This document shows positions 19,524 through 27,319 of a DNA stretch of 64,000 nucleotides, in pieces. The position numbers and the translations under genes were made by a program. Origin of the DNA: DATGPD01 sp041398565 (GTDB taxonomy: Bacteria > Planctomycetota > UBA1135 > UBA2386); NCBI GenBank assembly GCA_041398565.1, contig JAWKUN010000004.1, positions 186,001 through 250,000 on the forward strand. The letters are read 5' to 3'. Position 1 is the first letter of the stretch. Each line of letters begins with the position of its first letter. The notes under the pieces were generated by a model. It was given only the letters and a program-made list of their open reading frames with translations, was not told where the DNA came from and made no database searches.

Positions 19524-21983
19524 ATGCACTTGGCCTTCTTGTCGCTCGCCGACCTCGGCACGGTCGCGCTCTTCGTGGTCGTCGCGCTGGCGCTCGGCTT
19601 CGTGTCGGCCCCGCTCTGGCTGTGGACCGTGTCCGCCGCCGCCGCCCTGTGGTGGAACCAGGCGCCGGCCTTTGTCTTCTTCCTGTTCGCGGTGCCGGCG
19701 CTCGTCCTGAACGTCCGAGTCCTGCGCCAGGCGATCCTCACCAAGTCGGTGATGCAGACTCTGCGGCGTCTGAAGTTCCTGCCGGAGATCTCCGACACCG
19801 AACGCGCCGCCATCGACGCTGGCGAGACATGGCTCGATCGCGAGCTGTTCTCCGGCCACCCGAACCTCGGCAAGCTGGCGACGTCCGCCTACCCGCGACT
19901 CGACCCCACCGAGCAGGCCTTCCTCGACGGGCCCGTCGACGCGCTGTGCCGGATGGTCGACGACTGGGACGTGCACCAACGCCGCGACCTGTCGCCCGAA
20001 GTGTGGAGCTTCCTCAAGCGGGAGCGCTTCTTCGGGATGATCATCCCCACCGAGCACGGCGGCCTCGGTTTCTCCCCCTCGGCGCACAGCGCGGTCATCG
20101 CCAAGCTCGCGTCGCGCTCGATGCCCTTGGCGGTCACGGTGATGGTGCCGAACTCGCTCGGGCCGGCCGAACTGCTGATCCACTACGGCACGTCAGCACA
20201 ACGCGCCCACTGGCTGCCGCGTCTGGCTCGCGGCGAAGAGATGCCCTGCTTCGCGCTCACGGAGCCGGAGGCCGGCTCGGATGCTGGCGCCATGCGTGCG
20301 CGCGGCGAGACCTTCCGCGGCGAGGATGGCAAGGTCTACCTGCGCCTCGAGTGGGACAAGCGCTACATCACCCTGGCTGGGACCTCGACCGTCCTCGGCC
20401 TCGCGTTCAAGCTGCGCGACCCCGAGAACCTGCTGGGGCGAGGCACCAACCCCGGCATCACCTGCGCCCTCGTGCCGACCAGCACCAAGGGCGTGGACGT
20501 CTCTCGCCGGCACGACCCCCTGGGCGTGCCGTTCTACAACTGCCCGACCTCCGGCAAGGACGTCGTCGTGCCGGCGGACGCCATCATCGGCGGCCCCGAC
20601 GGCGCCGGTCGCGGCTGGCAGATGCTGATGGAGTGCCTGGCTGCCGGCCGCGGCATCTCGCTGCCGGCGCTGGCCACCGGCGCGACCAAACTGGCCGCCC
20701 GCGTCGCCAGCGCGCACGCCACCGTGCGCCGCCAGTTCGGCCTGGCGATCGGCAAGTTCGAGGGCATCGAGGAGCCGCTGGCCCGCATCGCCGGCACCGC
20801 CTACGTGCTCGAGGCGGCGCGCCGCTTCACCTGCGGCGGCCTCGACGCCGGCGTCAAACCGCCGGTCGTCACGGCGATGTGCAAGTACCAGTTCACCGAG
20901 CTGGCACGCGCGGCGTCGCTCGACGCCATGGACGTGCTCGGCGGCGCGGCCATCTCCAAGGGCCCACGCAATCTGCTGGCCCACGCCTACACGGCGATGC
21001 CGATCTGCATCACGGTGGAGGGCGCCAACATCCTCACGCGCACGCTCATGGTGTTCGGGCAGGGTGCCATCCGCTGCCACCCGTACGCCTTCCACGAGAT
21101 CGATGCGCTCGCCAAGGACGACCTGACCCGCTTCGACGACGCGTTCTGGCGCCACGTCGGCCACGTCGTGCGCAACGCCTGCCGCGCCACCGTGCTGACG
21201 TTGACCCGCGGTTGGCTGGCGCACTCTCCGGTCGCCGGCCCGGCGGCGCCCTACTACCGCAAGCTGTCCTGGGCGTCGGCGTCGTTCGCCTTCTGGGCCG
21301 ACGTTGCGATGGCCGGTCTCGGCGGCGACCTCAAGCGACGAGAGAAGGTCACCGGCCGCTTCGCGGACATCTTCTCGTGGATGTACCTCGCCGCCGCCAC
21401 CCTGCGCCGGTTCGTCGACGAGGGCCAGCGCGAGGAGGACGTGCCGCTGCTGCGCTGGACGATGTGCGAGGCCTTCGACCGCATGCAGCGCGCCTTCGAC
21501 GGACTCTTCGACAACCTGCCGCTGCGCTTCGCCGGGCTCCTGCTGCGCGGCCCGATCGCATGGTGGAGCCGGATCAACCGCTTCATCGAACCGCCGACCG
21601 ACGCGCGCGGCAGCGAGGTCGCCCACATCGCCCAGCGCCCCGGGCCGCAGCGGGAGGCGCTGTCGGGTGGGATCTACATGCCCACCCAGGAGACCGAGCC
21701 GCTCGCCAAACTCGAACGCGCCTTCCACCTGGCCTTCCACGCCGACGACCTCACCCGCAAGCTGAAAGCAGCCATGCGTATCGGTCGCCTGCCGCGAGCC
21801 AAGCCGGAGGACGTGCTCGACCAGGCTCTCGTCGAGGGCATCCTCACGCCCGACGAGGCCGCGGTGATCACCCAGGCCGACCACGCCCGCCGTGAGGTCT
21901 GCCAGGTCGACTCCTTCACCCAGGCCGAGTACATGGCCACGGCAAAGCGCACGCAGAAGCAGCCGCAGGGCGTCGGCGGCTGA
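19524..21983 (+). CDS. fadE: Membrane-anchored FadE-type acyl-CoA dehydrogenase
   Basis: 819 residues, matching E. coli FadE (814) rather than ordinary ~380-residue dehydrogenases. ATG 19524 places two hydrophobic helices at residues 5-70. FAD-contact motif CFALTEPEAGSDAGAM (~230-245), helical core to ~520 with VEGANILTRTLMVFGQGAIR, and the FadE-specific C-terminal domain (~540-819). Catalyses the first dehydrogenation of fatty acid beta-oxidation. The upstream frame remains open to 18678, but that stretch overlaps the DUF1992 gene and is low-complexity. No other beta-oxidation gene is adjacent. Confidence 0.93.
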   Translation: MHLAFLSLADLGTVALFVVVALALGFVSAPLWLWTVSAAAALWWNQAPAFVFFLFAVPALVLNVRVLRQAILTKSVMQTLRRLKFLPEISDTERAAIDAGETWLDRELFSGHPNLGKLATSAYPRLDPTEQAFLDGPVDALCRMVDDWDVHQRRDLSPEVWSFLKRERFFGMIIPTEHGGLGFSPSAHSAVIAKLASRSMPLAVTVMVPNSLGPAELLIHYGTSAQRAHWLPRLARGEEMPCFALTEPEAGSDAGAMRARGETFRGEDGKVYLRLEWDKRYITLAGTSTVLGLAFKLRDPENLLGRGTNPGITCALVPTSTKGVDVSRRHDPLGVPFYNCPTSGKDVVVPADAIIGGPDGAGRGWQMLMECLAAGRGISLPALATGATKLAARVASAHATVRRQFGLAIGKFEGIEEPLARIAGTAYVLEAARRFTCGGLDAGVKPPVVTAMCKYQFTELARAASLDAMDVLGGAAISKGPRNLLAHAYTAMPICITVEGANILTRTLMVFGQGAIRCHPYAFHEIDALAKDDLTRFDDAFWRHVGHVVRNACRATVLTLTRGWLAHSPVAGPAAPYYRKLSWASASFAFWADVAMAGLGGDLKRREKVTGRFADIFSWMYLAAATLRRFVDEGQREEDVPLLRWTMCEAFDRMQRAFDGLFDNLPLRFAGLLLRGPIAWWSRINRFIEPPTDARGSEVAHIAQRPGPQREALSGGIYMPTQETEPLAKLERAFHLAFHADDLTRKLKAAMRIGRLPRAKPEDVLDQALVEGILTPDEAAVITQADHARREVCQVDSFTQAEYMATAKRTQKQPQGVGG

Positions 21984-22321
21984 TCGACCGGAGTCCTGCG
22001 ACCGGCCGCAGCGGGCGCACGCTCTGCGCGCTCGCGAGCGCGAGCCCTGCGTCGCGCCGCAGCCTCCTGGCACAGACGCCCACCGCCAGTGGGGTGGCCG
22101 ACGAACACCGGGTCGCCCGGTGCAGCAGAGTCGTTCGATCCCGGCACGATCTCGAACTCGTTCGCGGTACGCGTCGCCGTTCGCTTGTCGACCAAGTGAC
22201 CTTGCCCGACCCGCGGCACCACCGGGCCTTCCGGATACGGCTCCTCCCCCCGGCCACCGCCCCGCAGAGCCGGACGCGCCTCGCACGTGACAATGCGCGT
22301 CCCGGGCGGTACACCGCGTGG
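21984..22321. other. Intergenic region with hairpins, no convincing gene
   Basis: 338 bp between fadE and the FUN14 gene. It holds a 16-bp palindrome at 22027-22042 (CGCGCTCGCGAGCGCG) and a perfect 7-bp hairpin CACCGGG-TCG-CCCGGTG at 22106-22122, either of which could end fadE transcription. A minus-strand frame is open through it, but its product is low-complexity and has no start signal, so no gene is called. Confidence 0.5.
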
Positions 22322-22873
22322 ATGGCCACGTCCGTCGACCTCCAACCCCCACCGTCGAGTGCGTCCGCCCCCGACCCCGCGCCGAAGCGCGGGATGTCGC
22401 GCGCCACCAAGATCCTGATCGGCGTGGCGGCGCTGCTCCTGGTGGCCGGAATCGTGCTCAAGCTGGTGGAACCGCCGAAGCCCGAGGGCTTGACGGCGAG
22501 CAGCGCGGGGGCCGCAAGCCTCGTCGACGGTCAAGGCAACCCGATCCCTGCCGCCGACGCTGGCCCGGAGCCGTGGGCCCCCGGCTTCCTCAAGATGGGG
22601 TTCAGCTTCTTCGTGTGCTTCGCCATCGGCTACGCCGCGCGCAAGTTCTTGAAGATCGGGCTGGTGTTCTTCGGCATGCTCTTCGCGTTCCTCTTCCTGG
22701 CCTCCTACCTCGGCTACGTCACCGTCAACACCGAGGCGATGAGCGGCGACTGGGACAAGTTCATCGACAACGCCAAGACGCAGTTCGACACCTTCAAGGC
22801 GTTCCTCACCGGCAGCCTCCCGGCCGCCGGGCTGGGCGCCTTGGGCCTCTACGCCGGGTTCCGTCAGGGCTGA
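22322..22873 (+). CDS. FUN14-family membrane protein
   Basis: 183 residues, ATG 22322. One hydrophobic segment at ~27-45 (ILIGVAALLLVAGIVL), then the FUN14 domain from ~85: FLKMGFSFFVCFAIGYAARKF, KIGLVFFGMLFAFLFLASYLGYV, and a last helix LPAAGLGALGLYAGFRQG with the family's closing GF(R/K). FUN14 proteins are small membrane proteins of unclear bacterial function. The TGA stop (22871-22873) is part of a minus-oriented copy of the 180-bp repeat. Confidence 0.8.
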   Translation: MATSVDLQPPPSSASAPDPAPKRGMSRATKILIGVAALLLVAGIVLKLVEPPKPEGLTASSAGAASLVDGQGNPIPAADAGPEPWAPGFLKMGFSFFVCFAIGYAARKFLKIGLVFFGMLFAFLFLASYLGYVTVNTEAMSGDWDKFIDNAKTQFDTFKAFLTGSLPAAGLGALGLYAGFRQG

Positions 22874-23055
22874 GCTGCAAGGGCTGCGAATCGTCGCGGC
22901 GGGCGCGAATTCGGCGGTGTTGTTCCGTTGCCACAGAGCTGACCAGGCCACGCCCGAGCAGCCCTGGAAGCTCCAAGCAACAACAGCGCCGGCGGCCACC
23001 TCTGGTCGGCGCTGCGCCGACATCAACCCTTTGGGTTGCGGCCGCCGGCCGCGCT
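22872..23055 (-). repeat. ~180-bp structured repeat, variant B, minus orientation
   Basis: 184-bp copy whose 3' end overlaps the FUN14 stop codon (TGAGCTGCAAGGGCTGCG). Read on the minus strand it has the outer stem GCCGGCGGCC/GGCCGCCGGC, inner hairpins CAACCC-AAA-GGGTTG and GTCGGCGC/GCGCCGAC, and the second stem AGGGCTGC/GCAGCCCT plus GAGCT/AGCTC. Within the last 100 bp it differs from the copy at 26469 at only two positions, in the opposite orientation, so the two bracket the DUF6797 gene as inverted repeats. Confidence 0.9.
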
Positions 23056-23101
23056 AGGAGCCCGAGAAGAAGTCATGATACGGGCTCTCAGATTGCCCCC
23101 G

Positions 23102-23157
23102 GTGGCCGCATCCGCGGCCACGCAGAGAGTGAGAAACCGATTGTTTCTCACTCTCTG
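23102..23157. other. Two adjacent perfect inverted repeats upstream of the DUF6797 gene
   Basis: First hairpin 23102-23121: GTGGCCGC-ATCC-GCGGCCAC (8 bp). Second 23123-23157: CAGAGAGTGAGAAA, a 7-nt loop, and its exact complement (14 bp). The second is unusually AT-rich for this genome, with A and T runs inside the stem. It could be a bidirectional terminator or an operator for the gene starting at 23311; position does not decide. Confidence 0.7.
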
Positions 23158-23310
23158 AGCGCCCGGACCGGCGCCGGAGCTTTCCCCGACGCCGCGGCGG
23201 CGAGCGTCTGCGCCGGGTTTCTCGGCTATGCGGCCGCGGGTCCGGCTCGAGGCCCACACCCGGCGCGTTTGCCCGCGGCTCGGTCGGGCCGGGCCGCTAC
23301 ATTCCTCGCC

Positions 23311-26157
23311 GTGTCCACCCTGCGCATCCACCTCGTTCCCGCGCTCGCCGCTGCGCTCTGTGCCGCCCGTGTTCCGGCACAAGACGTCCCCTTCTACGAG
23401 CGGATGGATTTCGGTCCGTTCCTGTCGCAGACGATCTCCTGCGCCAGCGACGGCAAGAACACGGCGCTCAAGGGCGTGGCCGTACGCCTCGGCGAGGCCG
23501 ACCGCCCGGCCGGCATGCTGTTCGATACCGAGCTGTTGCGCGTGGCTTGCACCTGGACCGACGGGTTCCTCGTCCTGCGCGGAACGCCGTTCGACGGCAG
23601 CCACGGGCCGCACTCCCGCACCGCCGGAACCACTTGGCTGCAGACCGCTGCCGTCCCAGGCTGGAGCCTCGACGGGGAGTTCGACGACCCGCGGCCGCTC
23701 GCCGGCTACGGGCCACTACCCCGGAGTCTGGCACGCTACCGCGGTCTCCACCGCGGCAGCGATCGCATCGTGTTCGACTACGAGGTCGGTGGCGCACGTG
23801 TGCTGGACAGCACCATCACGACCGGGAGCGACGACCAGGTCGCCTTCGTTCGCAGCCTGTCCCTCGCGCCCTGCAAGGTCGCCCGCACCCTCCTGCTCGC
23901 CGACAGCCTGCCCACCGACAACGCGGTGGCCACCGCGACGTCGCTTCTCTGCACGCAACCTCTGCCGGCGCCCGAGCTGGTCACCATGCGGCGCATCGAG
24001 GGCTCGTGGAGCGCGCTGCCGTGGGGAGCCGCGCACGGCGATCTCCCGGCCAACGAGATGCTCGCCAAGGCCGTCCGCGCGGCGCTTGACGAGGGTGCCG
24101 AAGACGCCGCCGGCAATGCGCCTCGCGGCCGACGCGGCCGCGCCTCGGCCCGCCCCAACATCGAGGTGCGTTCGCTCCCTGCGCCTGGTCCCGTGCAACG
24201 GATCCACGTCTACGCCGAGGACGGCAACGCGGCCCAACGCTTCACGCTGTACGGCAGCGACGCCAAGGAGCCCCCCGCCGATCCCAAGCAGTGGCACGAG
24301 ATCGCGCAGGTCGACAGCGGGCGCCTGGGCGCCGGCGGCCGCCACGGCGTCGCCATCGCCAGCCCCGACGGCAAGCCGCTGGGCACCTTCGCCCACCTGC
24401 TCTTCGTCAGCCGCGGCCGTGACAACCCGACGTCGTTGCGCTTCGTCGCCGTCGAGGCGCTCGGCCCCGACCACAAGGTCAACGTGGCCACCGACGAGGC
24501 CGTGGCGCTGGCGCTGCGTGGCACCCTGCCGAGCGGAGCCAGGATGGGGCACTCCGGCGGGCGCGTCACTCTGACGCTGCCGCCCCACAGCGGCGAGCTG
24601 CGTTTCGACTTGCTCTCTTGGCGCGGCGACGCGCGCGAGGCCGACCGCGTCCTCTCCGGCCTGCGCAAGCCCGCTCCGCTCGCCGACCTGGCGGCGGCGA
24701 CCAAGGGTGGCAAGTCGAGGTTCGCCCAGACGATCACGGTGAAGGGGCAGCGCAGCGCCGATGACGCCGCCTACGTCGTCGACGACATTCCGGTCCCGTT
24801 CGACAACCCGTACGGCTCCTGGATGCGGCTCGGTGGCTTCGACTTCTTCGCCGACGGTACGCGCGCCGCCCTGTCGACATGGAACGGCGACGTGTGGGTC
24901 GTGTCCGGGATCGACGACAAACTCGACGCGGTGACCTGGAAGCGCTTTGCCAGCGGCCTGTTCGATCCGCTCGGCCTGCGCATCGTCGACGACCTGATCT
25001 ACGTGCACGGCCGCGACGGCATCACGCGCCTGCGCGATCTGGACGGCGACGGCGAAGCCGACTCGTACGAGTGCTTCAACCACGACGTGCTCATCACCGA
25101 AGGCTTCCACGAGTTCGCCTTCGACCTGCAGACCGACCCCGAGGGCAACTTCTACTTCAGCAAGGCCGGGCCGGTGAACCCCGGTGGACGTGGCTTCCAG
25201 AAGATCCTGCCCCACCACGGCTGCATCCTGAAGGTGTCGAAGGACGGCGAGAAGCTCGAGGTGTACGCCACCGGCTTCCGCGCCAACAACGGCATCGGCG
25301 TCGGTCCGCAGGGCCAGGTGACGTCAGGCGACAACGAAGGCACCTGGATGCCGAAGTGCCGCCTCTCGTGGGTGACGCCCGGCAGCTTCAACGGCTGCGT
25401 CGACACCGCCCACCGCGACAGCCCACCCACGACCTATGACAAGCCGCTGTGCTGGTTCCCCCACGACGTCGACAACAGTTCCGGCGGGCAGGTGTGGGTC
25501 ACCAGCAAGGAGTGGGGACCGCTCCAGGGCAAGCTCATGCACATGAGCTACGGCACGTGCTCCCTGTTCGAGGTGATGTACGAGACCGTCGACGGCCAGA
25601 TCCAAGGCGGCGCGGTGCGCCTGCCGCTGAGCTTCGCGTCGAGCTGCATGCGCGCACGCTTCAATCCCAAGGACGGCCAACTCTACGTCTGCGGCCTCAA
25701 GGGCTGGCAGACCAGCGCTGCGCGCGACGGCGCCTTCCAACGCGTGCGCTACACCGGCAAGCCGATCGACTTGCCGGTGGGCCTGCAAGTGCAGAAGGAC
25801 GGCGTCCTCTTGACCTTCAGCGACGCGCTCGACCCGGAGACCGCCAACGATCCGTCGAGCTTCGACGTCGAGGTCTGGAACTACATCTGGGGCGATCAGT
25901 ACGGATCGCCACACGTGTCGACCGTCGATCCCGAGGCTGACATGAAGAAAATGGGTGGCAAGATCGACATCGGCTACCGCAACTCGGACAAGCTCCGGGT
26001 CACCCGCGCCGAGCTGCGCGGCGACCGCCAAGTCTTCGTGGGCATCGAGGGCATCCGGCCGGTGATGCAGATGCAGATCAAGCTGAACCTCGACACCGCC
26101 GCGGGCGCGACCATGAAGCACACCATCTGGAACACGATCCACAACGTCCCGAAATGA
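23311..26157 (+). CDS. Secreted DUF6797/PQQ-dehydrogenase-like protein
   Basis: 948 residues from GTG 23311, which gives signal peptide MSTLRIHLVPALAAALCA..VPAQ; the open frame extends far upstream but crosses the repeat element. Middle and C-terminal portions read like a sorbosone/glucose-dehydrogenase-type propeller: WNGDVWVVSGIDD, LIYVHGRDGITRLRDLDGDG, FHEFAFDLQTDPEGNFYF, ATGFRANNGIGVGPQG. The C-terminal WNYIWGDQYGSPHVS stretch is typical of DUF6797 proteins of Planctomycetota. No CxxCH heme motif is seen, unlike many relatives. Probably a periplasmic oxidoreductase or binding protein; the substrate cannot be inferred. Flanked by inverted repeats. Confidence 0.82.
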   Translation: MSTLRIHLVPALAAALCAARVPAQDVPFYERMDFGPFLSQTISCASDGKNTALKGVAVRLGEADRPAGMLFDTELLRVACTWTDGFLVLRGTPFDGSHGPHSRTAGTTWLQTAAVPGWSLDGEFDDPRPLAGYGPLPRSLARYRGLHRGSDRIVFDYEVGGARVLDSTITTGSDDQVAFVRSLSLAPCKVARTLLLADSLPTDNAVATATSLLCTQPLPAPELVTMRRIEGSWSALPWGAAHGDLPANEMLAKAVRAALDEGAEDAAGNAPRGRRGRASARPNIEVRSLPAPGPVQRIHVYAEDGNAAQRFTLYGSDAKEPPADPKQWHEIAQVDSGRLGAGGRHGVAIASPDGKPLGTFAHLLFVSRGRDNPTSLRFVAVEALGPDHKVNVATDEAVALALRGTLPSGARMGHSGGRVTLTLPPHSGELRFDLLSWRGDAREADRVLSGLRKPAPLADLAAATKGGKSRFAQTITVKGQRSADDAAYVVDDIPVPFDNPYGSWMRLGGFDFFADGTRAALSTWNGDVWVVSGIDDKLDAVTWKRFASGLFDPLGLRIVDDLIYVHGRDGITRLRDLDGDGEADSYECFNHDVLITEGFHEFAFDLQTDPEGNFYFSKAGPVNPGGRGFQKILPHHGCILKVSKDGEKLEVYATGFRANNGIGVGPQGQVTSGDNEGTWMPKCRLSWVTPGSFNGCVDTAHRDSPPTTYDKPLCWFPHDVDNSSGGQVWVTSKEWGPLQGKLMHMSYGTCSLFEVMYETVDGQIQGGAVRLPLSFASSCMRARFNPKDGQLYVCGLKGWQTSAARDGAFQRVRYTGKPIDLPVGLQVQKDGVLLTFSDALDPETANDPSSFDVEVWNYIWGDQYGSPHVSTVDPEADMKKMGGKIDIGYRNSDKLRVTRAELRGDRQVFVGIEGIRPVMQMQIKLNLDTAAGATMKHTIWNTIHNVPK

Positions 26158-26194
26158 CGACGGGCGGGCGACCTGGGGGGTCGCCGCCCGTCGT
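26157..26194 (+). terminator. Strong hairpin directly after the DUF6797 gene
   Basis: Starts on the last base of the TGA stop. The arms pair over 16 bp (ACGACGGGCGG, one bulged G, CGACC; complement GGTCGCCGCCCGTCGT) around loop TGGGG. No T-run, but the size and position fit a transcription end. Confidence 0.7.
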
Positions 26195-26195
26195 G

Positions 26196-26241
26196 CCAGC
26201 GTTGCAGCGGATGGAGCCAGGGCTCCACCGCTGAACGCTGG
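26196..26241. terminator. Second long hairpin, containing the short dispersed repeat
   Basis: The left arm begins CCAGCGTT and ends TGGAGCC; the right arm runs GGCTCCA to AACGCTGG. They pair over 21 bp with single bulged G and A in the left arm. The left arm contains, reversed, the CTCCATCCGCTGC core found at three other intergenic sites. It lies between convergent genes, 2 bp after the first hairpin. Confidence 0.7.
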
Positions 26242-26368
26242 GGTGGGAGGCCTGGGGATGTGGGAGTGCCTGGCGTGGGTTGGGCGCAAGGCGGCGACGC
26301 ACGACGTCGCACGGCCCGCTGCCCCGGGAGCCTGCGCGGCCGCGGAGGCGGCCGCCAATCGGGATTCT

Positions 26369-26468
26369 GCTTCCAGGGCTGCTCGGGCGTGGCCTGGTCA
26401 GCTCTGTGGCAACGGAACAACACGGCCGAATTCGTGCCCGCCGCGACGATTCGCAGCCCTTGCAGCTC
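26369..26468 (+). repeat. 3' half of a structured repeat, variant B
   Basis: These 100 bp (GCTTCCAGGGCTGC ... TTGCAGCTC) are identical to the last 100 bp of the following full copy. The 5' domain is replaced by unrelated sequence that still contains a GCGGCCGC-GGAG-GCGGCCGC hairpin at 26336-26355. Confidence 0.9.
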
Positions 26469-26650
26469 AGCGCGGCCGGCGGCCGCAACCCAAAGGGTTG
26501 ATGTCGGCGCAGCGCCGACCAGAGGGCCGCCGGCGCCGTTGTTGCTTGGAGCTTCCAGGGCTGCTCGGGCGTGGCCTGGTCAGCTCTGTGGCAACGGAAC
26601 AACACGGCCGAATTCGTGCCCGCCGCGACGATTCGCAGCCCTTGCAGCTC
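26469..26650 (+). repeat. ~180-bp structured repeat, variant B, full copy
   Basis: Outer stem 26475-26484 with 26525-26534. Inner hairpins at 26486-26500 and 26503-26519. Second domain: AGGGCTGC near 26557 pairs with GCAGCCCT near 26635, and GAGCT with AGCTC. Its 3' end overlaps the TGA of the minus-strand gene at 26649, exactly as the copy at 22872 overlaps the FUN14 stop. Confidence 0.92.
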
Positions 26651-27062
26651 AGTCGTGCTCGAGCGGCAGCGGCAGGGACGCTGGTGGGTGCTGCATCGCC
26701 TGGGCCGACAGACTCGCCTCGGACGACACCACCGCGACCGGCGCCATCCTCCGCCCATCCTGCCCCAGCCGCACCACGGCGGGCTCCGAAGCTCCGGTAC
26801 CGGGGTCGCTCGGCTCGCGCACGGTGATCGAGCCGTCGGCGTGCCACCAGGTGGCATGCCCCGCCTCGTTCAACCCTCGTCGCACCACCGGCGATTCGGC
26901 CGCCACCGGACACGCGCCGACGCCATCCGGATCCGCAAGCTGGCCCTGGCGCGGCGTAGGCTGGGCCGCGGGCTGCCGTCGTGCGAACGGGTTGCCATAC
27001 CCGAGCGCGAACAACAGCAGGCCGATGGCAGCGGCGGCGCAGAATGGGCGGTGGCTGATCAA
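26649..27062 (-). CDS. Small hypothetical exported protein
   Basis: Not recognised. From a TTG at 27062 it would be 137 residues with a hydrophobic N-terminus (FCAAAAIGLLLFALGYG) that looks like a membrane anchor or signal peptide, then a Pro/Ala/Gly-rich body including a short strand-like stretch HATWWHADGSITVREP. No ATG or GTG fits, there is no clear ribosome binding site, and upstream sequence in frame is the short dispersed repeat. The stop is shared with the 180-bp repeat. Same strand as, and 257 bp downstream of, the gene at 27320. Confidence 0.45.
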   Translation of the reverse strand: MISHRPFCAAAAIGLLLFALGYGNPFARRQPAAQPTPRQGQLADPDGVGACPVAAESPVVRRGLNEAGHATWWHADGSITVREPSDPGTGASEPAVVRLGQDGRRMAPVAVVSSEASLSAQAMQHPPASLPLPLEHD

Positions 27063-27109
27063 TGGATGTCTCGACCCCGAGCTGGGACCGGTGCCCGGCG
27101 GCGGCGCTT

Positions 27110-27132
27110 GGCTCCATCCGCTGCGAGGCTGG
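27110..27132 (+). repeat. Copy of dispersed short repeat (core CTCCATCCGCTGC)
   Basis: GGCTCCATCCGCTGC followed by GAGGCTGG. It matches the copy at 59983-60007 through GCTCCATCCGCTGCGAGG and on to CTGG. Lies in the 257-bp gap between two minus-strand genes. Confidence 0.6.
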
Positions 27133-27319
27133 TGCGATCCTTGGGCGCCCCTACGCCCGACCCGCCGACGCCGGCCAGCCAAAACCGAGCCCCTCGCGGT
27201 CGGCCGGCCCGGCGCCATGCTCGGTCTCGATGGACTCGGCGCAGAACCGCGAGGACGTCGTCTCGTCGCAAGACGCTGCCGGCCGACTACGCCGCGACCG
27301 ACGAGCCCATCGGGCTCCC

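Noticed and set aside
22094..22321. Minus-strand gene in the gap between fadE and the FUN14 gene
   Set aside because: The frame continues through neighbouring genes' antisense, has no start signal or domain, and composition is like other antisense shadows.
22318..23310. Upstream extension of the DUF6797 gene in the same frame
   Set aside because: It crosses the FUN14 gene, the repeat element and two hairpins; the GTG at 23311 begins a clear signal peptide.
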